The notes under the pieces were generated by a model. That model searched no databases. It saw only the letters and a program-made list of their open reading frames with translations, and was not told where the DNA came from. A program made the translations under genes and the position numbers. Below, in pieces: positions 1-8,384 of a DNA stretch of 34,355 bases (positions are counted from its first letter, which is position 1; each line of letters starts with the position of its first letter). Source of the DNA: Intrasporangiaceae bacterium (lineage in GTDB: Bacteria > Actinomycetota > Actinomycetes > Actinomycetales > Dermatophilaceae); the NCBI GenBank assembly GCA_012518475.1, contig JAAYSB010000113.1, forward strand, positions 1-34,355, read 5' to 3'.

Positions 1-960
1 GAGCCGCTCAGGGGCCAGTCGCACCTCGTCGGTGCACGCCGCGGCCAGCTCACTGAGTGCGTCGGGCCCGATCGGCTCGGCCGCCAGGTAGGGCATGGTC
101 ACGATCGGGATGCCGGAGAAGGAGTCGCGGACGTCGCGCAGTCCTGCGGCCTGGGCGGTGTTCCAGCCCGAGATCCAGTCCGAGCCGAGGTCCGAGCCCG
201 CGGGGAAGACCCGGTTGACGTGCACCGCATCGACCTCGAACCCGAACAGCGACAGCGAGGTCCAGGTGCGGCGGGCCTCGGCCGTGACGACGCGCTCAGG
301 GGTGGTGACGAGCCGGATCGTGGAGGTGGATGAGCGGAGGATCTCGGTGAGGTCGGTCATCTGGGCGTGCCACCGCCTCACCGCGTCGAGCACCGCCGCG
401 GAGGGCACCGGGAAGCCCAGCGCCGCAGCAGCGGCCGGTCGCCACGTCGATCCTTCCGGCAGCCACCTGCGCAGGTGCCAGGACAGCGAGTCCGGCAGTG
501 CCAGCAGTCGGAGGGTCTCTGCGGTCGGGGCACAGTCGACGATGACGACGTCCCACTCCGCGGCGCGCACACGTTCGCGGAGTGTGACCAGGGCGGCGAT
601 CTCGTCGGCACCGGGCAGGCTCGTCAGCTCCTCGGCCACGGCCGGGTCGATCCCGACGTCCTGGAGCAGGCTGAGCAGATAGTCCTGGACGACGCGCCAT
701 TGCTGCGAGAGTCCCTGAGCGGCACTGATGTGCTCGGCAGTCAGCCCCGGCTCGACCTCGACCGGTCCGGAGTGCAGGTCCACCCCGAGGGCGTCACCGA
801 GGGAGTGGGCGCCGTCCGTCGACATGATGAGCGTGCGGCAACCGGCCCGGGCGGCGTCGACCCCGAGAGCGGCTGCCGTTGTCGTCTTGCCGACTCCGCC
901 CTTGCCGGTGCAGACGAGCACCCGGGGCAGGACCGAGGCCGGAGCGTCAGCGCTCCCCAC
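1..960 (-). CDS. ArsA-like anion-transporting ATPase family protein (3' end cut off by the window edge)
   Basis: My own reverse-strand reading from GTG at 960: VGSADAPASVLPRVLVCTGKGGVGKTTTAAALGVDAARAG..., a deviant Walker A (GKGGVGKTT), then IVDCAPTAETLRLLALP. No stop before position 1. Not in the supplied ORF track. Confidence 0.85.
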   Translation of the reverse strand, partial: MGSADAPASVLPRVLVCTGKGGVGKTTTAAALGVDAARAGCRTLIMSTDGAHSLGDALGVDLHSGPVEVEPGLTAEHISAAQGLSQQWRVVQDYLLSLLQDVGIDPAVAEELTSLPGADEIAALVTLRERVRAAEWDVVIVDCAPTAETLRLLALPDSLSWHLRRWLPEGSTWRPAAAAALGFPVPSAAVLDAVRRWHAQMTDLTEILRSSTSTIRLVTTPERVVTAEARRTWTSLSLFGFEVDAVHVNRVFPAGSDLGSDWISGWNTAQAAGLRDVRDSFSGIPIVTMPYLAAEPIGPDALSELAAACTDEVRLAPERL

Positions 961-1423
961 GCGCGCGGACCCTTGCCTCGACATAGGCCTTGAGCTGGTC
1001 GACCAGGGAGGTGACGAGCGACTTCTCGACCCGGCGCTTGAGCAGCCCGAGCATAGGCACGTTGACATCGAGCGCGAGCTCGTAGGTGAGGTCGGTCGAC
1101 ACCCCGTCGTCGGGGCTGCTCAGTGAGAACGTCCCGTCCATGGCACTGAGCAGGTCCGAGGCCACCAGGGCGAAGGTCACCTCGCCGGTGCCGTCCTCAC
1201 GGACGTCCCAGTCGTAGTCGACGGTGAAGGTGTCCTTGAGCGGGCCACCCGTGAGCGTGAACTCGACGTTGTCGGCCCACCCGTCTCCCTCGAAGCTGCG
1301 CACCGTGACCGAGGAGATCGTCCCGGACCAGCGCGGATACTTCTCGACATCGGCGATGGCATCGAGCACAACGCCCGGTGGGGCGGCGATCTGAGCCGAT
1401 GCGCTCGTGCCGGTGGTTGCCAT
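947..1423 (-). CDS. SRPBCC family protein (polyketide cyclase/START-like)
   Basis: ORF MATTGTSASAQIAAPPGVVLDAIADVEKYPRWSGTISSV..., typical SRPBCC N-terminus; overlaps the ArsA-like gene by about 14 bp; adjacent ArsA-like neighbour. Confidence 0.82.
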   Translation of the reverse strand: MATTGTSASAQIAAPPGVVLDAIADVEKYPRWSGTISSVTVRSFEGDGWADNVEFTLTGGPLKDTFTVDYDWDVREDGTGEVTFALVASDLLSAMDGTFSLSSPDDGVSTDLTYELALDVNVPMLGLLKRRVEKSLVTSLVDQLKAYVEARVRARGER

Positions 1424-1467
1424 AGCTCCCAAGGCTAATCCACCGCCGCGATGGCACCGACCACCGC

Positions 1468-1818
1468 TCAGCCGATGGCGCGCAGCCGCTCCGCTGGGTC
1501 GGACTCGAGCTGCTCCGGCGACCAGCTCGCGGCCACCCAGTCCGGCAGGTCCGGGGTGGCATAGGCACCGGCGACCTCCTCGGCGGAGACCAGGCCGTGG
1601 CGGTGCAGCTCCTCGACCGCACGCTGCTCAGGAGCATCGAGTCGGAACCGCACCGGGCCGAGCAGCGCCACCATGCAGTCACCGCAGCCGGTGCCGGCGA
1701 TCGGACAGTCGTCGCAGTCCATGCGTGCGACCGACCGCGACGCCCGGTGGCCGCCCGCGACCGTCGGTGCGGGCCGCGGTGCCGAGTGCACCGGGCCGTT
1801 CTCGTAGTACTGGGCCAT
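1468..1818 (-). CDS. Hypothetical Cys-rich protein (CxxCPxxxxxCxxC motif)
   Basis: ORF frame 1468..1950; likely start is the internal ATG at 1818, MAQYYENGPVHS...MDCDDCPIAGTGCGDCMVALLG...; same strand as the SRPBCC gene. Confidence 0.65.
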   Translation of the reverse strand: MAQYYENGPVHSAPRPAPTVAGGHRASRSVARMDCDDCPIAGTGCGDCMVALLGPVRFRLDAPEQRAVEELHRHGLVSAEEVAGAYATPDLPDWVAASWSPEQLESDPAERLRAIG

Positions 1819-1928
1819 GTCGTCATGCCTCCTTGATCCGGACCCTGATCGATACGCTGACAACGTTAAGGACGAGGTCTGACAGTCCTTCCCGACCGGC
1901 CGTCCGGCGGCGGCTAGGATCCTGACCC

Positions 1929-2585
1929 GTGGGGACCCCGACAACGCCACGCACGCCGCTGGCTGTGGTGCGCGACCATGTCGCGGACCGTTCCATCCGC
2001 GACCTCGGCCTCGGCCTGTTCCTCGTCGCCCTCGTCGTCTCGGGGCTGTTCGGCGGCTGGGCGCAGGCCCGTGACGCGACCCCGGGGCTGACCGTGGGTG
2101 AGCCGGTGGGCACCGCCCCGGTCGAGATCACGGTCGTCGAGGCTGCGACCTCGATGGATCTCGGGGTCTGGGGCTTCGGTCCCACAGACGGCCGCTACGT
2201 CGTCGTGGTGGCCGATATCCGGACCGAGAACGACACCTCGATCCCGGCACTGCAGCTCCGAGACATCATGCGGCTTCGGGACCTGTCCGGGATCGCTCCG
2301 GTCGGTGTCAGTCCCGATCGTGCACCCGAGGACATCCCGGCGCGCCTCGTCGTGGCTGCCGACGGGACCCCGCTGCAGGATCTCGGCCCGGGGATGACCT
2401 ATCGCACGTGGTTCGTCTGGCAGCAGCAGCCGGGCGCGCCTGAGCCGGAGCAGATCACCGTCGAGACCTACTCGATGACCTGGCGGCGGAGCAATGTGGA
2501 CGACACCATGCGCTGGTTCGATCCCAGCGTCACGGCCCGCGGCGACGTGCCGGTGACGATGACGCTCACGGCGGCGGCACCATGA
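1929..2585 (+). CDS. Hypothetical membrane-anchored protein
   Basis: 218 aa; one hydrophobic N-terminal segment (LGLGLFLVALVVSGLFGGWA); 4-bp ATGA overlap with the next ORF. Confidence 0.7.
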   Translation: MGTPTTPRTPLAVVRDHVADRSIRDLGLGLFLVALVVSGLFGGWAQARDATPGLTVGEPVGTAPVEITVVEAATSMDLGVWGFGPTDGRYVVVVADIRTENDTSIPALQLRDIMRLRDLSGIAPVGVSPDRAPEDIPARLVVAADGTPLQDLGPGMTYRTWFVWQQQPGAPEPEQITVETYSMTWRRSNVDDTMRWFDPSVTARGDVPVTMTLTAAAP

Positions 2586-3160
2586 GCACGTCGACCCGGA
2601 ACCGCGTCGCCGGGGTCCTCCTCGTCCTGGCCGCCCTCGCCGCGGGTCGGTTCCTGGACGAGAACCTCCCCGCAGGCGGTGACTCGTTGCGCCCGTATGA
2701 CCGGCACGGCCTGGTTCAGATGGCCGTTCCCACCCGCTGGGCCGACGTCGAGGCGGTCCGGGTCTCCGGGGCGCCACAGGTCATCGACCGGGACACGCTC
2801 GCCGTCTCCCCCGGTCTGTGGGTCGTCGTCGAGGTCAACGCCACACCGCACGTGGACCCGTTCACGATCGGTTGGGCCGAGCTGCGCGGTGGCGACGGGC
2901 GGACGTACTCACGGGGTCGCGGCTCTCTGCTCTGCTCGGCGACCAACCCCGGCCTGACCGCCGGCTGCGTCGTCACTATCGAGGCCGCACCCGAGTCGCT
3001 GCCCGGCTCCAGCATCGCCCTGTCCGGCAATGCGATGGACCAGCGCGCCGACGACATGGCCGTCATCGACCTCGGCATCACGCAAGAGGTCGTCGACCAC
3101 TGGCTGACGCTCACCGACCCGCTCGAGGTTCCCCTCCCGGTGACCGGAGGGCAGCCATGA
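2582..3160 (+). CDS. Hypothetical exported/membrane-anchored protein
   Basis: 192 aa; N-terminal hydrophobic segment VAGVLLVLAALAAGRFL; ATGA overlaps at both ends. Confidence 0.7.
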   Translation: MSTSTRNRVAGVLLVLAALAAGRFLDENLPAGGDSLRPYDRHGLVQMAVPTRWADVEAVRVSGAPQVIDRDTLAVSPGLWVVVEVNATPHVDPFTIGWAELRGGDGRTYSRGRGSLLCSATNPGLTAGCVVTIEAAPESLPGSSIALSGNAMDQRADDMAVIDLGITQEVVDHWLTLTDPLEVPLPVTGGQP

Positions 3161-3798
3161 GCCTGTGGCGCCGGCATCGGGCGAGTCTGCTCGGCATACC
3201 TGTTGCGCTGGCGGTCGCGCTGCTCGCCAGTGGCGAGCGGATCGGCGGCACGTGGGACGTCGCAGGTCCGCGCGACCCGGCCGCGATCAGCACCGACGGC
3301 TGGGCGGTGATCCACGGCCAGGCTCTCGACGGCGAGCAGGTGCGCACCGTGCCGCTCGAGGTGCGTCTGGACCGGATGCACCAGGTCGAGGGGTATGCGC
3401 GCACCGTCTCCGAGGAGCCCCTGCCCGTCAGCCTCCCCGCCGGGAGCGTCATGTGGCAGGCCCAGCTGTCCTTCCGGGCCGACCGGACCCACCCGGTGCA
3501 GCTGTGTCGGATCCGGGTCAGCGACACCGAGGGCCGGCACTACCTCCCGGGGCTGCGAGCAGTGGAGAACGGGGATCTCGACGGCAGCCCCTGCCTGCTG
3601 CCGGACCGGCCCGGTCCGAGGGGGTTCGGTGAGCAGCCGGAGGAGTTCGAGTTCCTCCGAGAGCGACCCCGTCCGCTGTCGTGGTCGCGCTATGTCACCT
3701 TCGTCATGCCGGCCGACCGGCAGCCGGAGACGGTTGAGGTGTGGTTCCAGTTCCCGGAGGCTGCGGTGTTCCCGGTCGAGGACTCGTCCGGGCGATGA
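3157..3798 (+). CDS. Hypothetical exported/membrane-anchored protein
   Basis: Internal ATG at 3157 of ORF 2818..3798, MSLWRRHRASLLGIPVALAVALLASGERIGG...; ATGA overlap with the upstream ORF. Confidence 0.7.
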   Translation: MSLWRRHRASLLGIPVALAVALLASGERIGGTWDVAGPRDPAAISTDGWAVIHGQALDGEQVRTVPLEVRLDRMHQVEGYARTVSEEPLPVSLPAGSVMWQAQLSFRADRTHPVQLCRIRVSDTEGRHYLPGLRAVENGDLDGSPCLLPDRPGPRGFGEQPEEFEFLRERPRPLSWSRYVTFVMPADRQPETVEVWFQFPEAAVFPVEDSSGR

Positions 3799-5104
3799 TC
3801 CGGTCGATCGCCGCCCCGAGGAGGACGACGAGGACCATCGTGTGCACCCCGTCGGTGAACAGCCGCACGTGCGGGGCGAAGGCGAGCCGGTCGCCGACCA
3901 GCTGTGGTCCGATGATCACCCGCGCCAGCTCCTGAGCGGAATAGCCGACCTGCCGGGCGAGGATGAAGACGAGGCAGAACAGGAGCATCGGCACCAGGCC
4001 CGCGGACACGAGCAGCCGGACGCCGTCGGCGAGACGGCGGAAGCGGCCACGCAGACTCCCGGTCAGCTCGTCCCAGGCCTTGCGGACCGGGACGGGCAGG
4101 CGGGCGCTCAGTGGCTCCCCCGCCACCGGACTGCTCGGGATCTTCGGCAGGGTCCGTCCGTACACGACGGCAGCGACGGTCAGCCACGCGATGGGCAGGA
4201 GGATGAGCTGGTCGCCGCGGCCGAGTGCGCCGACGAGCCAGCCGGTGGAGCTGCCGACCGGATCGGCGAAGGGTCCGAGCAACCCGAGGAATGCCTCCCA
4301 CCGCTCGCCGGCCCAGACCGAGAACCGCCGGTCCATGAGCCATCCCCAGCCCCAGTCCTTGAGTCCGGTGAACTGGTGGGCGAGGAGGAACAGCCAGAGG
4401 ACCTCGAGGTAGGCGGCGAACAGCCCCCAGCCGAGCGCCTTGGCGGGCAGCCCGAACCGGTCCATCGCCCAGCGCAGGACCAGCGCGATCCCGATGAGAC
4501 CGGCCAGCGCCCACCCCGAGGCGATGAAGTAGCGGTCCGCGCTCATCGCCGTCTCGCCGCTGAGAGTGATGCCCCGCTCCTGGAACTCGTCGTAGAACGC
4601 GGCGCCGACGAAGGCGATCCGGTCCCGCGCGAGCGAGCCCTCGGAGGCATACAGGGTGAGGAACGGGATGAGGGCTCCCGCGAGCAGCGCCAGTCGGGCG
4701 GTGGTCAGGTTCCGGCCCGAGAGGTATGCGGTGCGCACCCGGTTGCGCCACCCGCCCTGCTGAGCGGGATCCTGCTCCGGATCGACGACCGACTCGATCG
4801 CCGGGTCGACAGCAGGGTCGGGGGCGACGTTGGGCAGTGAGGGCGCCAGCGCCCGGAGCATGAGGATGAGGGCGACCAGGGTGCTGATGGGCACGAGCGG
4901 CAGAAGGAACCCGGCGACGGTCGGCTGGTGCTCACTGACCGCGACCGCGAGCCAGAGGAAGCCGTTGTGGCCGGCAGCCCCGAGGAGATAGATGACGGCG
5001 AGGACCGGCCAGTGCCGCCACAGCAGGCGTGCGGCATCGGCGACGACCGCGAGAGCACCCCGCACCGGACCCTCCGTGCTCCCCCCGCCCCGGTTCTCAC
5101 CCAC
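3704..5104 (-). CDS. Hypothetical polytopic membrane protein
   Basis: 466 aa with many hydrophobic segments (WPVLAVIYLLGAAGHNGFLWLAVAV, LVPISTLVALILMLRAL, LVPMLLFCLVFILA) and a Pro/Gly/Thr-rich C-terminal tail. Confidence 0.72.
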   Translation of the reverse strand: MGENRGGGSTEGPVRGALAVVADAARLLWRHWPVLAVIYLLGAAGHNGFLWLAVAVSEHQPTVAGFLLPLVPISTLVALILMLRALAPSLPNVAPDPAVDPAIESVVDPEQDPAQQGGWRNRVRTAYLSGRNLTTARLALLAGALIPFLTLYASEGSLARDRIAFVGAAFYDEFQERGITLSGETAMSADRYFIASGWALAGLIGIALVLRWAMDRFGLPAKALGWGLFAAYLEVLWLFLLAHQFTGLKDWGWGWLMDRRFSVWAGERWEAFLGLLGPFADPVGSSTGWLVGALGRGDQLILLPIAWLTVAAVVYGRTLPKIPSSPVAGEPLSARLPVPVRKAWDELTGSLRGRFRRLADGVRLLVSAGLVPMLLFCLVFILARQVGYSAQELARVIIGPQLVGDRLAFAPHVRLFTDGVHTMVLVVLLGAAIDRIIARTSPRPGTPQPPGTGTTPQPSPAAGRPA

Positions 5105-5115
5105 GGACAGGGATG

Positions 5116-6255
5116 CTACGGGATGGACGGCGCCCGGAGCCGGTGCTGGGTGCCGTCAGCCGCGGTCCACGTGACCACGACAGGCTCCTCGCCCGACGCG
5201 GCGCCAGCCGGATAGCTCGCATAGAGCACCGCCAGGTCGGAGCCGGACGGCCCGAGCGGCAGGATCTCGACGGGGAGCGTCGTCGGGCTTCCTGCGCCGG
5301 AGCCTCCGACGACCTCCGCGGCGGCATCGCTTGCTCCCGCCTCGACAAGGAGGGCCAGCACCGTATCCGCCTCCCCCGGCAGCCCGTGACTGACGGAGAG
5401 GAGCGGCGGCTCGCCAGGGGCCTGGTCGGACGGATGGATGGCCCCGCCGCCCCACGGTAGCCGGACGCCGAACACGTCGAGCCGCTCGGAGTGGTAGAAG
5501 ACCGATCCGCCCGAGGCGCGGGCTGAGCTGACGACGTTCCCGGCGTCGTCGTGGACGACACCGCTGCTGTCAGCACGAACCATTCCGGTGACGGTGTCCG
5601 GACCGCTCCGGTCCGAGAAGCGGACGGCCCGCACGTCGAGCCCGGTGTCGCCGAGGACGGCCTCGGCCCCGGTGGATCCTCCGACGGAGTCCGGGCCGGA
5701 GACGACGGAGACCCACTGCGAGACCGGCTGGACGGTGAGGACGAGCGAGACCTCGGGGACGGTGATCCGGGTGGTCCGCCCGTCCAGTCCGACGGTGGCC
5801 AGTCCACCGAGCTCACGCGTGCCGCTCATCCGGTCCTCGACCACGCGATAGTGCAGATTGTCCCGCTCGGCCGCGGTGTCGAGCTCGATCGAGACGAGCA
5901 GCGGATTCTGCTCCCCCGGGTCGCCCGGCCCGACGTCAGGATCGACGACGGAGGTCAGGCTCAGCTCGGCGGTGACAACACCGACGTCCGCCAGCTCGGT
6001 CGACTCGGAGGAGGTCGCCGGCCGCAGGTCGCCGGCGAGGCCGACACCGCCGGTGAGCACGGCATACCCACCGAGAGCCAGGACGGCGGCAGCCGCCAGA
6101 GCACCGGCGCCGGCGGTTCGACGACGACGCACGACACGGGATCCTTCGTGCAGGACGGCCGAGGTGGCCACATCGAGGACCGGTGCCTGCCCGCCGGAGC
6201 GGTGGAGCAGCTCGGCGAGCTCGTCCTCGAACGGGTCAGTGTGGCGGGTGCTCAT
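5116..6255 (-). CDS. Putative anti-sigma/regulatory membrane protein paired with a SigE-family sigma factor
   Basis: 379 aa; N-terminal cytoplasmic segment, one TM (AGALAAAAVLALGGYAVLTG), large extracytoplasmic domain; start overlaps the sigma factor stop by 4 bp. Confidence 0.62.
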   Translation of the reverse strand: MSTRHTDPFEDELAELLHRSGGQAPVLDVATSAVLHEGSRVVRRRRTAGAGALAAAAVLALGGYAVLTGGVGLAGDLRPATSSESTELADVGVVTAELSLTSVVDPDVGPGDPGEQNPLLVSIELDTAAERDNLHYRVVEDRMSGTRELGGLATVGLDGRTTRITVPEVSLVLTVQPVSQWVSVVSGPDSVGGSTGAEAVLGDTGLDVRAVRFSDRSGPDTVTGMVRADSSGVVHDDAGNVVSSARASGGSVFYHSERLDVFGVRLPWGGGAIHPSDQAPGEPPLLSVSHGLPGEADTVLALLVEAGASDAAAEVVGGSGAGSPTTLPVEILPLGPSGSDLAVLYASYPAGAASGEEPVVVTWTAADGTQHRLRAPSIP

Positions 6256-6764
6256 CGGGAACCTCCATGGGTGGTCGTGAGGGTGGCGCGCAAGGCGGCC
6301 AGGCCTCGGGAAGCTGCGGACTTGACGGCGCCGACGGAGATGCCAAGGGCATCGGCGACGGCCCGTTCCGAGAGGTCTGAGTAGTAGCGCAGGACGACGA
6401 CCTTGCGCTGCTGCTCCGGGAGGGTGGCGAGGAGCCGGACGATCTCGTCACGCTGGTCGACACCGACGGAGTCGTCCGCTGAGGCGCGTTCCGGGAGGAC
6501 GTCGGTGCTCAGCTCCGCGTGGGTGCTGCGCCAGGTGTCGGTGCGCTGGTTGATGAGCACGCGTCGCGCATACGCGAGGGCGCTGTCCTTGCGCACCTTC
6601 GGCCAGGCGGCATACGTCTTGACCAGTGCGGCCTGGACGAGCTCCTGGGCCCGCTCGGCATCACCGGTCAGGAGCCAGGCGGTGCGGCTCAGGCTCGGGG
6701 CGGCCTGCGACATGAACACGGTGAACTCGGCATCACGCTCAGCCTTGGTCATCAGTCCCAGCAC
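6252..6764 (-). CDS. SigE-family (ECF-type) RNA polymerase sigma factor
   Basis: FTVFMSQAAPSLSRTAWLLTGDAERAQELVQAALVKTYAAWPKV (region 2) and LATLPEQQRKVVVLRYYSDLSERAVADALGISVGAVKSAASRGLAAL (region 4). Start placed at GTG 6764, preceded by GAGAGGAGGGCAAC. Confidence 0.88.
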   Translation of the reverse strand: MLGLMTKAERDAEFTVFMSQAAPSLSRTAWLLTGDAERAQELVQAALVKTYAAWPKVRKDSALAYARRVLINQRTDTWRSTHAELSTDVLPERASADDSVGVDQRDEIVRLLATLPEQQRKVVVLRYYSDLSERAVADALGISVGAVKSAASRGLAALRATLTTTHGGSR

Positions 6765-6800
6765 GTTGCCCTCCTCTCGAGAAGACTTTGACACCCTCAC

Positions 6801-6826
6801 TACGGGGCACCGGCCGAAAAGGTTGC
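6801..6826 (-). promoter_or_regulatory. Candidate ECF-type promoter upstream of the sigma factor gene
   Basis: Reverse strand GCAACC-(16 nt)-CGTA, resembling ECF promoters of the GGAAC-N16/17-CGTT type. Confidence 0.45.
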
Positions 6827-6908
6827 CATGGACGGGTCGGGAATGAAGATCGCGCCGGCAGGCGTGGCGTCCCCAGGTCTGTCGGTGCCGCTCCCTACCG
6901 TGGTCGCC

Positions 6909-7920
6909 ATGGTGAGGTCAGCGGTGCAGGCCACGCTTGATTTCGGAGACGACGTCGAGCGCGGGTTCGGCACGCCGCTGGCGGACGTCACCTTCATCGT
7001 CGTCGACCTCGAGACCACCGGTGGTGCACCCAAGGATGCCGGGATCACCGAGATCGGCGCCGTCGCGGTGCGTGCCGGTGAGGTGGTCGGTGAGTTCCAG
7101 ACCCTCGTCAACCCCGGCGAGCCGATCCCAGCGTTCATCAGTGCCCTCACCGGCATCACGACGGGTATGGTCGCCGGCTCGCCGCGGCTGCGGGCGGCCC
7201 TGCCGACGTTCTTCGACTGGGTCCGCTCCCATGGCTCGACCACGGCGTGGGTGGCCCACAACGCGTCCTACGACATCTCCTTCCTCAAGGCCGGCGCCGG
7301 CCTGCACGACCTGGTCTTCCCGGAGCACCCGGTCGTCGATACGGTGCACCTGGCCCGCCAGCTCCTCGGGCGCGACGAGGTGCGCAACCACAAGCTCGCG
7401 ACGCTGGCCCGATACTTCGGCGCGAGCACGGTTCCCGACCACCGCGCCCTGCACGACGCCCGGGCGACCGTCGACGTCCTGCACGGTCTCATCGGACGCG
7501 TGGGAAACCGTGGTGTGGAGACCCTCGAGGAGCTGCGCGGCTTCAGCGCCTCCGTCCCGAGCGAGGTGCGCGCCAAGCGGCGCCTTGCCGCGGACCTGCC
7601 GAGCGCGCCGGGAGTCTATGTCTTCCGGGACGCCCTCGGCGGCGCCCTCTATGTCGGCACCTCCGGAGACATCCGCCGCCGGGTGTCGAGCTACTTCACC
7701 CGCGGTGAGCGCCGGCCCCGGATGGCGCAGATGGTCAAGATCGCCGAGTCGGTGACCCCGATCGTGTGTGCCACCGACCTCGAGGCCCGGGTGCGCGAGG
7801 TGCGGATCATCGCCTCGGAGCAGCCCCGGTTCAACCGCCGTTCGACGCGACCCAACTCCCACACGTGGCTCAAGCTGACCGACGAGCACTTCCCCCGGCT
7901 CTCGATCGTCACCCGGGTCC
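6909..7920 (+). pseudogene. N-terminal fragment of DEDDh exonuclease + GIY-YIG nuclease protein (Rv2191-like); ORF continues out of family to 7976
   Basis: DEDD exonuclease motifs (FIVVDLETTGG, ITEIGAV, HNASYDISFL, DHRALHDARATVDVL) and GIY-YIG-type sequence (SAPGVYVFRDALGGALYVGTSGDIRRRVSSYF...EQPRFNRRSTRPNSHTWLKLTDEHFPRLSIVTRVRD). Homology then stops (RSGRSPPAHARAVRRP*). The continuation lies at ~9955..10497. Confidence 0.8.
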
Positions 7921-8319
7921 GCGACCGATCCGGCCGATCGCCTCCGGCTCATGCGCGAGCTGTTCGTCGACCGTGACGCGTGGGTGCTCTCGGGATCGCT
8001 CATGGGCTGGGGCGACCCGCTCGTCGCGCACTTCGACGCCGTCGTGTTCCTCTCCGTTGACCCAGAGGTCCGCCTCGAGCGGCTGCGCGCGCGAGAGGTG
8101 CAGCGCTACGGCGCGAGGATCGAGGCAGGCGGCGACCTCGAGGCGGGCCACCAGGAGTTCATGGACTGGGCGCGCCGGTACGAGGACCCCACGTTCAGCG
8201 GTCGCACCCGTGCACGCCACGAGCGTTGGCTCGAGACCGTGCCGTGCCCGGTCCTGCGACTCGACGGGACGCGCCCCGTCGTCGAGCTTGTGTCGCAGCT
8301 GGAAAGCATGGGGCGCTGA
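7921..8319 (+). pseudogene. C-terminal fragment of an AAA/adenylate-kinase-like nucleotide kinase (no P-loop)
   Basis: Reading frame upstream of ATG 7951 gives ATDPADRLRLMRELFVDRDAWVLSGSLMGWGDPLVAHFDAVVFLSVDPEVRLERLRAREVQRYG..., kinase-like but without the Walker A N-terminus. Confidence 0.7.
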
Positions 8320-8384
8320 CCGGCGGGTCGGATCCGGCGGGCTCCTCCGTCAGCCTTTATGCCGCCAGGCAGCTCACCGGCGCG

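Noticed and set aside
3395-4840. 481-aa + ORF antisense to the 3704-5104 membrane protein
   Set aside because: Out of frame with the exported protein 3157-3798 and low complexity; hydrophobic TM pattern lies on the minus strand.
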